A stretch of DNA of 64,000 bases from an uncultured Mollicutes bacterium (lineage in GTDB: Bacteria > Bacillota_I > Bacilli_A > Acholeplasmatales > Anaeroplasmataceae): positions 1 to 64,000 of the forward strand of contig UQGR01000004.1 of assembly GCA_900540705.1 (NCBI GenBank). Reading direction: 5' to 3'. Below, in pieces: positions 1 to 7,051 of this stretch (positions are counted from its first letter, which is position 1; every line of letters starts with the position of its first letter). The position numbers were made by a program, and so were the translations under genes. The notes under the pieces are model-generated. The model was not told where the DNA came from. It worked only from the letters and a program-made list of their open reading frames with translations, and searched no databases.

Positions 1-1230
1 CTGAGCCATACACATAATTCGAATTACATCCTCTGTTCCAGAAGCCCTAATGATTATTTTACAATTTTGACAAAAGTCATTTTTAAATTCTTCGGTTTTT
101 CTCAGGATTAAGGGATGGTTAAGAACCTTCTCTTTATTTTTCACAGTCCTATTGAGCATATTAGAATAATAAAAGGGGATATCCTTAAACCAATCTGTAA
201 AATAGGTTTTGGTTTCCTCTAAAATTTTTAATATAAATAAAGAAATTAAAATACCATCTCCAGAGGAAAATAAATTTTTTACAATGATATGACCACTGTT
301 TTCACCGCCGACCATCAAATGATAAGTATCCATTGCTTGTAAAACATATTTATCTCCTACTGAGGTTTCTATAGCCTTAATACCTTTTTTCTCTAAATCT
401 TTAATTAACCCTAAATTACTCATTATTGTAAACACAACCATATCATTTGGTAGTTGATTCTTGTCCTTTAAATATCTAGCAATCAAATAAACAAGGTGAT
501 CCCCATCAATGATATCTCCACTTCTAGCTACACATAAAACTCGGTCACCATCTCCGTCATAGGCGAAACCAATATCATAGTGGTAATCTAACACTGTTTT
601 TCTAAGCTTTTCTAAATGCGTTGAACCACATTCTAAGTTAATATTATAACCGTTCGGCTCACAGGCAATTGTTTTAAGATGACTCGTCACCTTGGTGAAG
701 ATATTTGGAGCTATTTCCGTAGTGGCCCCATTCGCACAATCTATGACAATTTTTAAATTTGTCTTATAGGCATGTTTTTTTAAAAATTCTAAATAGATAG
801 CTTTTTTCTCAGGACTCCAAAAGTATTGTCCAGGTTCCACTAGATAAGTGCCATTTTCTTCTAATTTAGCTTCTATCAACTTTTCTTCTTGAGGGGTAAG
901 CTTTGAACCATCTTTCATTAGCTTAATTCCGTTATCTTGATAAGGATTATGAGAAGCAGTTATCATAACCCCCAGCATTTCTTCCTGTTGTGTAAGATAG
1001 AGTAAAGCTGGGGTAGAAACAATACCTAAATCATATACATTTAAACCAACGGACAAGCAACCTGCAGTCACAGCACTCGCAAGCATATCCTTAGATACTC
1101 TTGTATCGGTTCCAATCATAACATTCCTACATCCCAAATATCGCAAGGCTTTCCCAACTGCCAAGGCCAAATCTACGGTTAAATTTTCATTTGGCTTTCC
1201 TCTAATTCCATCTGTACCAAAATATTTCAT
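1..1230 (-). CDS. glmM: phosphoglucosamine mutase GlmM, 3' end beyond window
   Basis: Converts glucosamine-6-phosphate to glucosamine-1-phosphate for UDP-GlcNAc and peptidoglycan synthesis in the cytoplasm. I translated it directly: the reading frame is open for 410 codons from ATG at 1230 and runs off the left edge. It begins MKYFGTDGIRG, the standard GlmM start. The phosphoserine loop TASHNP is at residues 91-96, the metal loop DGDGDR near 225, the sugar-binding GGENSGH near 307, and the phosphate loop RASGTE near 395. GlmM proteins are about 445 residues, so only some 35 are missing. The start has AAAGGA about 9 nt upstream. It lies 25 nt downstream of the glmU-like gene on the same strand and is probably co-transcribed with it. 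Confidence 0.95.
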   Translation of the reverse strand, partial: MKYFGTDGIRGKPNENLTVDLALAVGKALRYLGCRNVMIGTDTRVSKDMLASAVTAGCLSVGLNVYDLGIVSTPALLYLTQQEEMLGVMITASHNPYQDNGIKLMKDGSKLTPQEEKLIEAKLEENGTYLVEPGQYFWSPEKKAIYLEFLKKHAYKTNLKIVIDCANGATTEIAPNIFTKVTSHLKTIACEPNGYNINLECGSTHLEKLRKTVLDYHYDIGFAYDGDGDRVLCVARSGDIIDGDHLVYLIARYLKDKNQLPNDMVVFTIMSNLGLIKDLEKKGIKAIETSVGDKYVLQAMDTYHLMVGGENSGHIIVKNLFSSGDGILISLFILKILEETKTYFTDWFKDIPFYYSNMLNRTVKNKEKVLNHPLILRKTEEFKNDFCQNCKIIIRASGTEDVIRIMCMAQ

Positions 1231-1254
1231 GTACATAGTTCCTTTCTTTTTTTC

Positions 1255-2451
1255 TTAAGCTTTCTTATATCCATACTTTAAAGCATATCCCTCCTTTATA
1301 ATCTGTGAAGCTCTGGCAATGGCAAAATCATTTTCTTTTAGGTTCTTTGTAATTGTTGACCCAGCAGCGATATAACAATGATCTGCAATTTGAATTGGGG
1401 CAATTAGATTGCTGTTGCATCCAATAAAAACGTTGTTACCAATTTCCGTCTTATGCTTTAGCTTTCCATCATAATTGACTGTGACAACCCCACAACCAAA
1501 ATTAACTCCATTCCCACAGACGGTATCTCCCAGATAGGTTAAATGACTAACATTGGTTTTTCTTCCTAAGCAAGTATTTTTCAATTCCACAAAATTTCCT
1601 ATTCTATCCTCATCTCCAACAATACTATGCATGCGAAGATGAGCAAAGGGTCCAACCGAAGCTCCTACTCCAATCGTTGAATCATAGGCCACACTATGTA
1701 TAATTTTAGAATACTCCTTCATATAAACATTTACCAACTCTGAATAAGGACCAACGATAACCGATCGGTCAATAAATGAATCTCCTAAAATAATACTTCC
1801 TTGTCTAATAACAGCCTGACGTTCTATTCTTACACGAGGTCCAATGGTAATGGTATTCTCATTTTCAATAAACACCATATTTTGAATATGACGTTGGAGG
1901 ATTCTTCTTCTTAGAATTTCTTTTATATACATTAAATCTTGATTATCTACTATAGCTTGAAAATCCATAGTTTCTTTTATATATAAGGTTTTCTTTTTTT
2001 TATCTTTAAAAATTTTATTAAGCAGAAAATCAAAAAGATTGAATTCATTCGTCTCAAGGATTTGTTTTAAATAAGAATTTTTTATACAAATAAAGCTTCC
2101 TATTTTATCCCCTTTGTTTTTTGATTTTACAATTGTAATTTTATTGTTTTGTTTACAATGCGTTTGAATTATCTTACATACAACGCTCTCTTCTAATAAA
2201 GGCATATTCTTGGATATAAAAACAGAGTACCCAGAAGCATCTACAAGATCAAGTAGGGTTTGAGATATGCCTTCCAAATCTAAATACTTGGCATCAACTT
2301 CTAATTCTGTATCCTTAGCATTATCATACGTGCAAACATATTTATAAGCAGGTATCCCTCGAAATGCTGCTAGCATATAGTACAATACGGATTCACCCAA
2401 TATGGGTATAAGCTTTTGATTTTCTATATTCCAAAGAAAGACATAATTCAT
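1255..2451 (-). CDS. glmU: GlmU-like protein: intact acetyltransferase, degenerate uridylyltransferase half
   Basis: The C-terminal half (about residues 205-398) is a left-handed beta-helix acetyltransferase. It has the GlmU signatures GPFAHLR, GNFVELKN, SHLTYLGD (catalytic His) and VNYDGKLKHKT, so acetylation of glucosamine-1-phosphate is likely. The N-terminal half (about 200 residues, roughly 30 shorter than usual) keeps the fold outline. It lacks the LAAGxGTRM nucleotide loop: the start reads MNYVFLWNIENQKLIP. The usual GDxPLL is KNMPLL. I infer that the pyrophosphorylase activity is lost. SD GGAGG lies 8 nt upstream of the ATG, and a possible promoter is at 2472-2500. Pairing with glmM supports a hexosamine role. 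UDP transfer would need another enzyme elsewhere in the genome. Confidence 0.85.
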   Translation of the reverse strand: MNYVFLWNIENQKLIPILGESVLYYMLAAFRGIPAYKYVCTYDNAKDTELEVDAKYLDLEGISQTLLDLVDASGYSVFISKNMPLLEESVVCKIIQTHCKQNNKITIVKSKNKGDKIGSFICIKNSYLKQILETNEFNLFDFLLNKIFKDKKKKTLYIKETMDFQAIVDNQDLMYIKEILRRRILQRHIQNMVFIENENTITIGPRVRIERQAVIRQGSIILGDSFIDRSVIVGPYSELVNVYMKEYSKIIHSVAYDSTIGVGASVGPFAHLRMHSIVGDEDRIGNFVELKNTCLGRKTNVSHLTYLGDTVCGNGVNFGCGVVTVNYDGKLKHKTEIGNNVFIGCNSNLIAPIQIADHCYIAAGSTITKNLKENDFAIARASQIIKEGYALKYGYKKA

Positions 2452-2471
2452 TTTTCATCCTCCCAACACTC

Positions 2472-2500
2472 TATATAATTTTATTACTGGGGCAGGTAAA
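2472..2500 (-). promoter_or_regulatory. putative promoter for glmU-glmM
   Basis: On the minus strand TTTACC (2500-2495) and TATATA (2477-2472) are separated by 17 bp, about 20 nt upstream of the glmU-like start. The -35 box is weak and the -10 reasonable. It lies downstream of the terminator at 2520-2543, so glmU-glmM would be insulated from the minus-strand transcript that crosses the sRNA gene. Confidence 0.45.
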
Positions 2501-2519
2501 AAAAGACTAAAATCAAAAT

Positions 2520-2543
2520 AAAAAACCAGATTTAAAAATCTGG
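2520..2543 (-). terminator. terminator of a minus-strand transcript crossing the sRNA gene
   Basis: The perfect 7-bp inverted repeat CCAGATT/AATCTGG has a TAAA loop. On the minus strand it is followed by six T residues. No minus-strand protein gene lies upstream between here and 3065, so its natural client would be a noncoding transcript from the minus promoter at 2788-2818. Confidence 0.65.
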
Positions 2544-2573
2544 CATCTAAAATCTATTTTAAAGTGAATTAAA

Positions 2574-2601
2574 TTGACTTTTATAGAAAAAGGTGTATAA
2601 T
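2574..2601 (+). promoter_or_regulatory. sigma-A promoter of the small RNA
   Basis: TTGACT (2574-2579) and a perfect TATAAT (2596-2601) are separated by 16 bp. Predicted transcription start is A2607 or G2609, just before the 5' arm of the closing stem at 2611. This placement means the transcript begins with the structured RNA. Confidence 0.75.
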
Positions 2602-2606
2602 AGGTT

Positions 2607-2724
2607 ACGCAAAAGCATTTATTTGGGTGAAATTTAGCACCCCCATAGAGTTACAGTTTTTTTACGAGTGGGCGCTTGTTTTGAGTTCTGTAGCTCTATG
2701 GTCATCGAAATAAGTGCTTTTTTT
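2607..2724 (+). ncRNA. structured small RNA whose loop is antisense to the secretion-cluster start sites
   Basis: A complete RNA gene of about 118 nt: promoter at 2574-2601, then a three-stem fold, then seven T residues (2718-2724). P1 pairs 2611-2624 with 2708-2721 (14 bp). P2 pairs GGGTG 2625-2629 with CACCC 2638-2642. P3 pairs 2643-2656 with 2688-2701 (14 bp) and carries a 31-nt loop at 2657-2687 containing ACGAGTGGGCGCTTGTTTT. The only two non-Watson-Crick positions (2618/2714 and 2651/2693) are U-G on this strand but would be A-C on the other, so the plus strand is the folding RNA. The loop is complementary to motifs at 3068, 4116, 5113, 11021 (minus), 11248 and 13343, at or upstream of starts of the secretion genes. 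A trans-acting antisense regulator is inferred. I do not recognise it as a known family. Confidence 0.75.
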
Positions 2725-2787
2725 GTTTGTCTTTTCTTTCAAACAATTCCCATTTTACTCATGAAACGTTGATTTAAAGACTCGTTT

Positions 2788-2818
2788 ATTATAATACCCC
2801 CCCCCCCGGAAAAGTCAA
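2788..2818 (-). promoter_or_regulatory. putative phase-variable promoter with C11/G11 spacer tract
   Basis: On the minus strand TTGACT (2818-2813) and TATAAT (2793-2788) are near-consensus boxes. Their 19-bp spacer contains eleven G residues (C on the plus strand, 2797-2807). Such a tract is exceptional in this AT-rich DNA and is prone to replication slippage. Loss of two bases would give the optimal 17-bp spacer. The predicted transcript starts near 2782, runs antisense through the sRNA gene and would stop at 2520-2543. I see no convincing reading frame in it. Confidence 0.6.
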
Positions 2819-2939
2819 GGATTTTACAAAAAAAATGTAACATTTTGTTTCCATCCGTCATACGCCAAAAAATTTAAACATATTGTGACAAAAACTGACA
2901 TCAACCTATAATTGATTACAATTAGAATGAAGCGTAACA

Positions 2940-2968
2940 TTGACACATTAAAACAGCTTTGATATAAT
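2940..2968 (+). promoter_or_regulatory. consensus promoter of the first secretion operon
   Basis: TTGACA (2940-2945) and TATAAT (2963-2968) with a 17-bp spacer form a perfect sigma-A consensus. Expected start is near 2975, giving a 5' leader of about 90 nt before the lipoprotein ATG. A near-palindrome, TAATTG-ATTA-CAATTA, lies shortly upstream of the -35 box and could be an operator. So strong a promoter in front of a costly envelope machine fits post-transcriptional restraint. Confidence 0.8.
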
Positions 2969-3065
2969 GAATACAAATTAGATAGGTGACAAGGGATAGT
3001 AATGCCTACTATATTAAACCATGCATCCCCTCTTCATCTAAAACCAAAACAAAGGAGAAAAATTC

Positions 3066-3644
3066 ATGCGCCCACTCAAAAAATTAAATCTTTTTTTGCA
3101 AAGTATTTTCTGCATTTTTTTATTATGCAGTTGTCAGGATCAAATCCTATCTAAAGAATACGTAGGTATTTTATCTGACAAAACCGAGGACCAGCTTTCT
3201 ACTGGATCAAACGTAGAGCTTAAAGGCTACGAAAAATTTATTTTTACCACCTCAGAAAAAGCTGAGCTTAAATCTGAAACCATCATGTTAATAGAGTTTA
3301 ATTTTTATTCGGATATTTCCACAAATGTTACTATCCATTTTTTATGGGAATACACGACAACCATTTTTAACATAAAACATACAGCCGATTTTGGAAAAAT
3401 TGAATTTTTATCTTCTGGCTCTGGCGTGAAAAATCCCCAGATGCTTTCCTATGAATTAGAGGAAAAGGACTATTTTGTCATAAAGAATAACAAAGTTCAA
3501 AAGCTAATTTTAGAAATTTCTTATGAAGGAAGCTTAAATTGTTTTGTGAATGTTCCTGATATTATGACTTTAGTCGACGATGATGAAGACTCTCTAGAAG
3601 ATGAATGGGATAAAGAAGTTGAGGAGGAATTGCCTTATGAATAG
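3066..3644 (+). CDS. predicted lipoprotein, first gene of the secretion operon
   Basis: 192 residues. Residues 1-23 form a type II signal peptide: MRPLKK, a hydrophobic stretch, then the lipobox LCSC with Cys23 as the lipidated residue. The rest is soluble, with an acidic C-terminus (DDDEDSLEDEWDKEVEEE). I recognise no domain. It is the first gene after the consensus promoter at 2940-2968, and AAAGGAG stands 6-7 nt before the ATG. The start codon overlaps the shared motif GCGCCCACTC (3068-3077), which is complementary to the sRNA loop. The As that follow can pair with the loop's U tract across a 2-nt bulge. A surface role with the secretion apparatus is inferred from position only. Confidence 0.75.
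   Translation: MRPLKKLNLFLQSIFCIFLLCSCQDQILSKEYVGILSDKTEDQLSTGSNVELKGYEKFIFTTSEKAELKSETIMLIEFNFYSDISTNVTIHFLWEYTTTIFNIKHTADFGKIEFLSSGSGVKNPQMLSYELEEKDYFVIKNNKVQKLILEISYEGSLNCFVNVPDIMTLVDDDEDSLEDEWDKEVEEELPYE
3068..3077 (+). promoter_or_regulatory. candidate sRNA pairing site 1 (start codon of lipoprotein gene)
   Basis: GCGCCCACTC begins at the G of the ATG. It gives 10 continuous pairs with the sRNA loop, plus six A-U pairs after a 2-nt bulge. Pairing would cover the start codon. Confidence 0.6.
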
Positions 3645-3749
3645 GTTGGTTCTTCTCTTCACATATTTGTTGCAAAAAAGTTTTCATTTTCCTTAAAAAT
3701 GCTTTTACTTAGTAAAGCTTTTAAAAAAATAAAAGAAAGAGGTATTGAT

Positions 3750-4094
3750 ATGAATAACAGTTTAATATTAAAGCTTGAGATAGAAATAAATAAAGATATA
3801 TTAGAAAGTAATGGTTATAATTTTACAAATTCTGTACAAATCATCTGTGATGGTTTACAGCAAGCGGGATTAGTTAAGGAACTGGTAGAGGAAGGCCACA
3901 TCATATATAGAGGTACTGGCTCTAATAAAGATTTAGCATATATTGGCCTAGTATATAGTAATTTGATTAAACAACAATGGTTTAAGGATTGCTGTAAAAA
4001 GATGGATTTATGGAAAGAAGACAAATCCAATCCAGATTCTTTACAATATTGTGGCAGTGCAATAGAGACAGCCAAAAAAAGTGGGAAATGGTAA
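3750..4094 (+). CDS. small protein of unknown function, possibly VapD-like
   Basis: 114 residues starting MNNSLILKLEIEI. ATG at 3750 is chosen over the upstream in-frame ATG at 3699 because GAGG lies 8 nt before it. The layout is a strand (LILKLEIEI), a helix (SVQIICDGLQQAGL), a strand (GHIIYRG), then a helix ending WFKDCCKKMDLW. This resembles the order in VapD proteins, where a similar WF-containing helix occurs, but identity is too low to be sure. It sits between the lipoprotein and a protein with clearer VapD-like domains. It could be an antitoxin-like partner of that protein or an unrelated small protein. Confidence 0.6.
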   Translation: MNNSLILKLEIEINKDILESNGYNFTNSVQIICDGLQQAGLVKELVEEGHIIYRGTGSNKDLAYIGLVYSNLIKQQWFKDCCKKMDLWKEDKSNPDSLQYCGSAIETAKKSGKW

Positions 4095-4100
4095 AAAAAG

Positions 4101-5099
4101 ATGAATAAAGAAAATAAGCGCCCACAAAACATTAAAGAAAGATTTTTCTTAAATTTCGATTTACATCAACAGGAACTAAAAAAAGCTGGATTTGGGGACC
4201 GCCCCTTAGATGCTTATCAGGAGCTAGGAAAAAGTCTAGAAAGCATTGGTTATGAAAAACGACAACAATCCAGTTGGTTCTCTGAAAACCCCAAAAATGA
4301 AACGGAAATTCTAGACGACCTTGATACTTTACTAACAAAGCACCCCTGGCTAAAGCCCTGTACAAATCATTTTACTGCCACAGCGGAAAATGCAGTTTTT
4401 GACCTTAACCCCTTCTTCCGTGAAGAAATGACGGCAGAGGAATTTCTAAGCTTTGAAAATAAAAAAGGAAATCTAAAGGAACAAAGAGCTATCCATTTTG
4501 ATTTGGATACAGACAAAATAGATGAACATTATAGTTATCGGTCTAAGCCCTATACAGAGATTTATAACGCTATGCATGAGCTGGGCTTTGAAAGACAGCA
4601 GGGTTCGGTCTATATTTCAGACAATGAATTAACTCCAGAACAATTTGTTCACGCAGTTGAGCAGTTAAAGAAAAAAGTTCCCAAGCTAGAAAAAGTGGTT
4701 AAAAAAATTGACGCTAGCTATTTAAAGGATACTTGGGATTTAACGCCCTACATATCAAAATATCAAGAAAACTCCTTTGAGAACACCATGGATCAAAGGT
4801 TATCTTTAAATGAAGTGCTGATGTTGAATAAAAAGATTCGATATCAACAGGAAAGTCCTAAAGCCCTAATTGGTAAAAGCTTTGAATATGATAAAATCAA
4901 CTATGAAATCCAAGACATTCAAAAGAATGAAAATCTTCCAAAGGATACTGCAACATTAAAACGGCTATCCGATGGGAAATTGTTTCAGGACAAGGACTTT
5001 GCTTCTACGATTCCCTTTAAATTAAATTTAATAGAATATCAAAAATCAAATCAGCTGCAAAACGAAAAAGCAGGAGCTGAAAAAATAAAAAGTAAATAA
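4101..5099 (+). CDS. VapD-like domain protein with C-terminal module shared with the toxin at 9828
   Basis: 332 residues, no signal peptide. Residues about 130-225 resemble VapD (a Cas2-fold endoribonuclease family): AIHFDLDTDKI, then ELGFERQQGSVYIS, then a helix and a closing strand. Residues about 15-110 look like a second, degenerate copy (FFLNFDLHQQEL, SIGYEKRQQSSWFS). Residues about 252-308 (IGKSFEYDKINYEI to FASTIPFKL) match the C-terminal tail of the ToxN-like toxin at 9828-10676. The gene follows the previous one by 6 nt with only a weak SD. Codons 6-9 carry motif AAGCGCCCAC (4116-4125), which pairs with the sRNA loop. The function is unknown. Membership of a secretion operon suggests an accessory or effector role. 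Confidence 0.7.
   Translation: MNKENKRPQNIKERFFLNFDLHQQELKKAGFGDRPLDAYQELGKSLESIGYEKRQQSSWFSENPKNETEILDDLDTLLTKHPWLKPCTNHFTATAENAVFDLNPFFREEMTAEEFLSFENKKGNLKEQRAIHFDLDTDKIDEHYSYRSKPYTEIYNAMHELGFERQQGSVYISDNELTPEQFVHAVEQLKKKVPKLEKVVKKIDASYLKDTWDLTPYISKYQENSFENTMDQRLSLNEVLMLNKKIRYQQESPKALIGKSFEYDKINYEIQDIQKNENLPKDTATLKRLSDGKLFQDKDFASTIPFKLNLIEYQKSNQLQNEKAGAEKIKSK
4111..4125 (+). promoter_or_regulatory. candidate sRNA pairing site 2 (codons 4-9)
   Basis: AAAATAAGCGCCCAC can form 15 continuous pairs with the sRNA loop. The only deviation from the perfect complement (T for C) is G-U compatible. It lies 10-24 nt after the ATG at 4101, within the initiating-ribosome footprint. Confidence 0.55.
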
Positions 5100-5112
5100 A
5101 AATAAGAAAAGG

Positions 5113-5126
5113 AGCGCCCACTCGTA
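5113..5126 (+). promoter_or_regulatory. candidate sRNA pairing site 3 (between SD and start of virB6-like gene)
   Basis: AGCGCCCACTCGTA is a 14-nt perfect complement to the sRNA loop. It overlaps the end of the GGAG ribosome site (5111-5114) and reaches the A of the ATG at 5126. Because it is noncoding, it argues that the motif is selected as nucleic acid rather than protein. Confidence 0.65.
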
Positions 5127-7051
5127 TGATTATTTTAGGTTTAGGAGATTTATTTCTCGATTTAATATCTAAGGCCTTATATGCCTTAGTTCAAGGTTTT
5201 TTTACAATACTCTATTGGCTAGAAAGAGTATTTAAAATTCTAGCCGGAGCAGAGCCAATTCCTGGTAGTGGAACTGGAACTGACACTTATTCCATTTTAG
5301 ATCTCGTTTTAAAGGATACAATAACGGCTAAATTACTAGGAATTTTTTTATTCCTTGGTTTAGCCTTTTTCGTGTTATCCCTAAGCGTAGGATTGGTAAA
5401 AGCAAATATGAAGAAGGATAGTCCTGGCGAAAGCAAGAAGGTCCTTGCTGCTTCTTTTAAAGCCCTATTCTATTTTGTATTCATTCCTACGCTTTTTATT
5501 GCTGCCACCTTCATTACAGGTCAGCTTATATACCGTGTGGTAGGAAGTATCAGTAGTTCAATTACTGGACAAAGTATAAACCAGAGCACATCTGCAGCTG
5601 ATTCTATTGCCAATACTTTATTTACTAGGCTCTTCAATAAAAATGATAGAGCACATCTTAAGGGATTGACCTTTCAATCCTCTTATGATTCCTTCGCTGA
5701 CAATGGAGTATCTATGCGGATGGATAAAACAAGTTTTCAATATGTTATTGCAATCGTCGTTTCTGCCATTATGTTTTGGACATTGGGAATGTCAACCATA
5801 GGACTTGCCGAAAGAATCATCAACATAGTCATCTTATATCTCATTTCTCCAGTCATGATTGGAACCAGTCCTTTGGATAGTGGCTCTCGATTAAATGTTT
5901 GGAAGGATAAAGTGGTAGCTAAGCTATTTGGCGTTATGGGAAATATTCTTTCGATGTATGTGTTTTTACTCGTATTAGGTGTAGTTGGTGATATTATTGA
6001 CTTTGCTGGAAAAAACGTTGAAGGAGAAGATCAATGGATTTTAACCTGTGTGTATGGAGTAGTGTGCATTGCAGGAGCTATGATGTGCTGTAAAGGAAGC
6101 ACTCTAATCTCCTCCTTAATATCTTCCCAACAAGGACAGGAGGAAGGATTATCCTCTATGGCAACCTCTCAGCTTGCAGGACAAGGAATGAAACTCGCAG
6201 GAGCAGGGTTAGCTCTAGCAGGTGGGGGAGCCTTAGCAATGGCTAAGGGTTTAGCAAGCAAGGGGTTAGGAGTTACTAGTAAAAGTATCAGTGGAGCGAC
6301 AAATTCCTCAGGTGGAAAAGCATCGTTATCTACAAATTCAGCAGGCGGCGAAGGCTCTTCTTCTAGTTTAGCTACCTCTCAAAATCAAGCCTCCTCTTCT
6401 CCCAACGCTGTACAAAAAGGGATTAACGCAACTGGTAAAATACCACTCATTGGTGGAGCATTATCTACAATAGGTGGATTAGCCTATGGTGCTGGAAGAC
6501 TCGCTGGAAAAGGGATAAAGACGGCAGGGAATGCAGTTTTACATCCTGTGAAGACAGCTAAGTCTATTGGAAATGCTACTAAAACTGCCGGGTCTAACAT
6601 TAAACATGTCGCCACAGCTCCAGGGAGGGCTATGCAGTTAGGCTTAAAAACTCTATATCAAAAAGCAAGTAGACGAGCTCAAGCTGGTTTAGGACATGTT
6701 AGTACCAAAAGTATGGGTTCCGTTGGTAAGGATAAAAAAGTTAAGGCTGCAACAAAATCCTTAAATCAGGCCAACAAATCTTTATATAGAGCTCAAAGAA
6801 ATCAAGAAAAAGCAGATAAAGACTTCCAAAAGCTAAATCGAAAGTTCCAACAATCAGAAGGGAATTCCAATCATAAGCTTAATCAAAAGCTATCTCAATC
6901 TGTTGAGAGATTGGAGGCGACCAACAATGAATTAGCGAAAAAAACCACCGCTAGACAACAAGCGGATAACAATCTTCTCGCAAAACAAATAGATGTTGGA
7001 AGAAGACAATCTAATTCTAAATTAAAGAAAATAGGAGATTCAGAAAAATGA
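5126..7051 (+). CDS. VirB6/TrbL-like type IV secretion channel protein
   Basis: 641 residues. Several hydrophobic segments occupy about residues 1-335, including stretches near 5-35, 60-90, 110-140, 205-230, 235-260 and 270-330. The remainder is Ala/Gly/Ser-rich and then strongly charged and coiled-coil-like (about 560-640, rich in K, Q, N and R). This polytopic head with a long soluble tail is typical of TrbL/VirB6 proteins of Gram-positive conjugation systems, which form the inner-membrane channel. Its stop overlaps the virB4 start by 4 nt (ATGA), so the two are translationally coupled. The sequence between SD and start carries the sRNA-complementary motif. The family call rests on topology and neighbours more than on motifs. 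Confidence 0.75.
   Translation: MIILGLGDLFLDLISKALYALVQGFFTILYWLERVFKILAGAEPIPGSGTGTDTYSILDLVLKDTITAKLLGIFLFLGLAFFVLSLSVGLVKANMKKDSPGESKKVLAASFKALFYFVFIPTLFIAATFITGQLIYRVVGSISSSITGQSINQSTSAADSIANTLFTRLFNKNDRAHLKGLTFQSSYDSFADNGVSMRMDKTSFQYVIAIVVSAIMFWTLGMSTIGLAERIINIVILYLISPVMIGTSPLDSGSRLNVWKDKVVAKLFGVMGNILSMYVFLLVLGVVGDIIDFAGKNVEGEDQWILTCVYGVVCIAGAMMCCKGSTLISSLISSQQGQEEGLSSMATSQLAGQGMKLAGAGLALAGGGALAMAKGLASKGLGVTSKSISGATNSSGGKASLSTNSAGGEGSSSSLATSQNQASSSPNAVQKGINATGKIPLIGGALSTIGGLAYGAGRLAGKGIKTAGNAVLHPVKTAKSIGNATKTAGSNIKHVATAPGRAMQLGLKTLYQKASRRAQAGLGHVSTKSMGSVGKDKKVKAATKSLNQANKSLYRAQRNQEKADKDFQKLNRKFQQSEGNSNHKLNQKLSQSVERLEATNNELAKKTTARQQADNNLLAKQIDVGRRQSNSKLKKIGDSEK

Noticed and set aside
2643..2701. 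Invertible DNA element at the inverted repeat
   Set aside because: The repeats enclose only 31 bp and no recombinase is present. The U-G versus A-C asymmetry indicates RNA folding.
2607..2724. tracrRNA or CRISPR-related RNA
   Set aside because: The stems superficially recall a tracrRNA, but there is no repeat array, no cas gene and no anti-repeat partner in the window.
3815..4132. Antisense ORF of 105 codons over the small VapD-like gene
   Set aside because: It lacks a ribosome site and lies opposite a gene with good SD and operon context. Similar long frames opposite the giant, LRR and SipW genes were rejected likewise.
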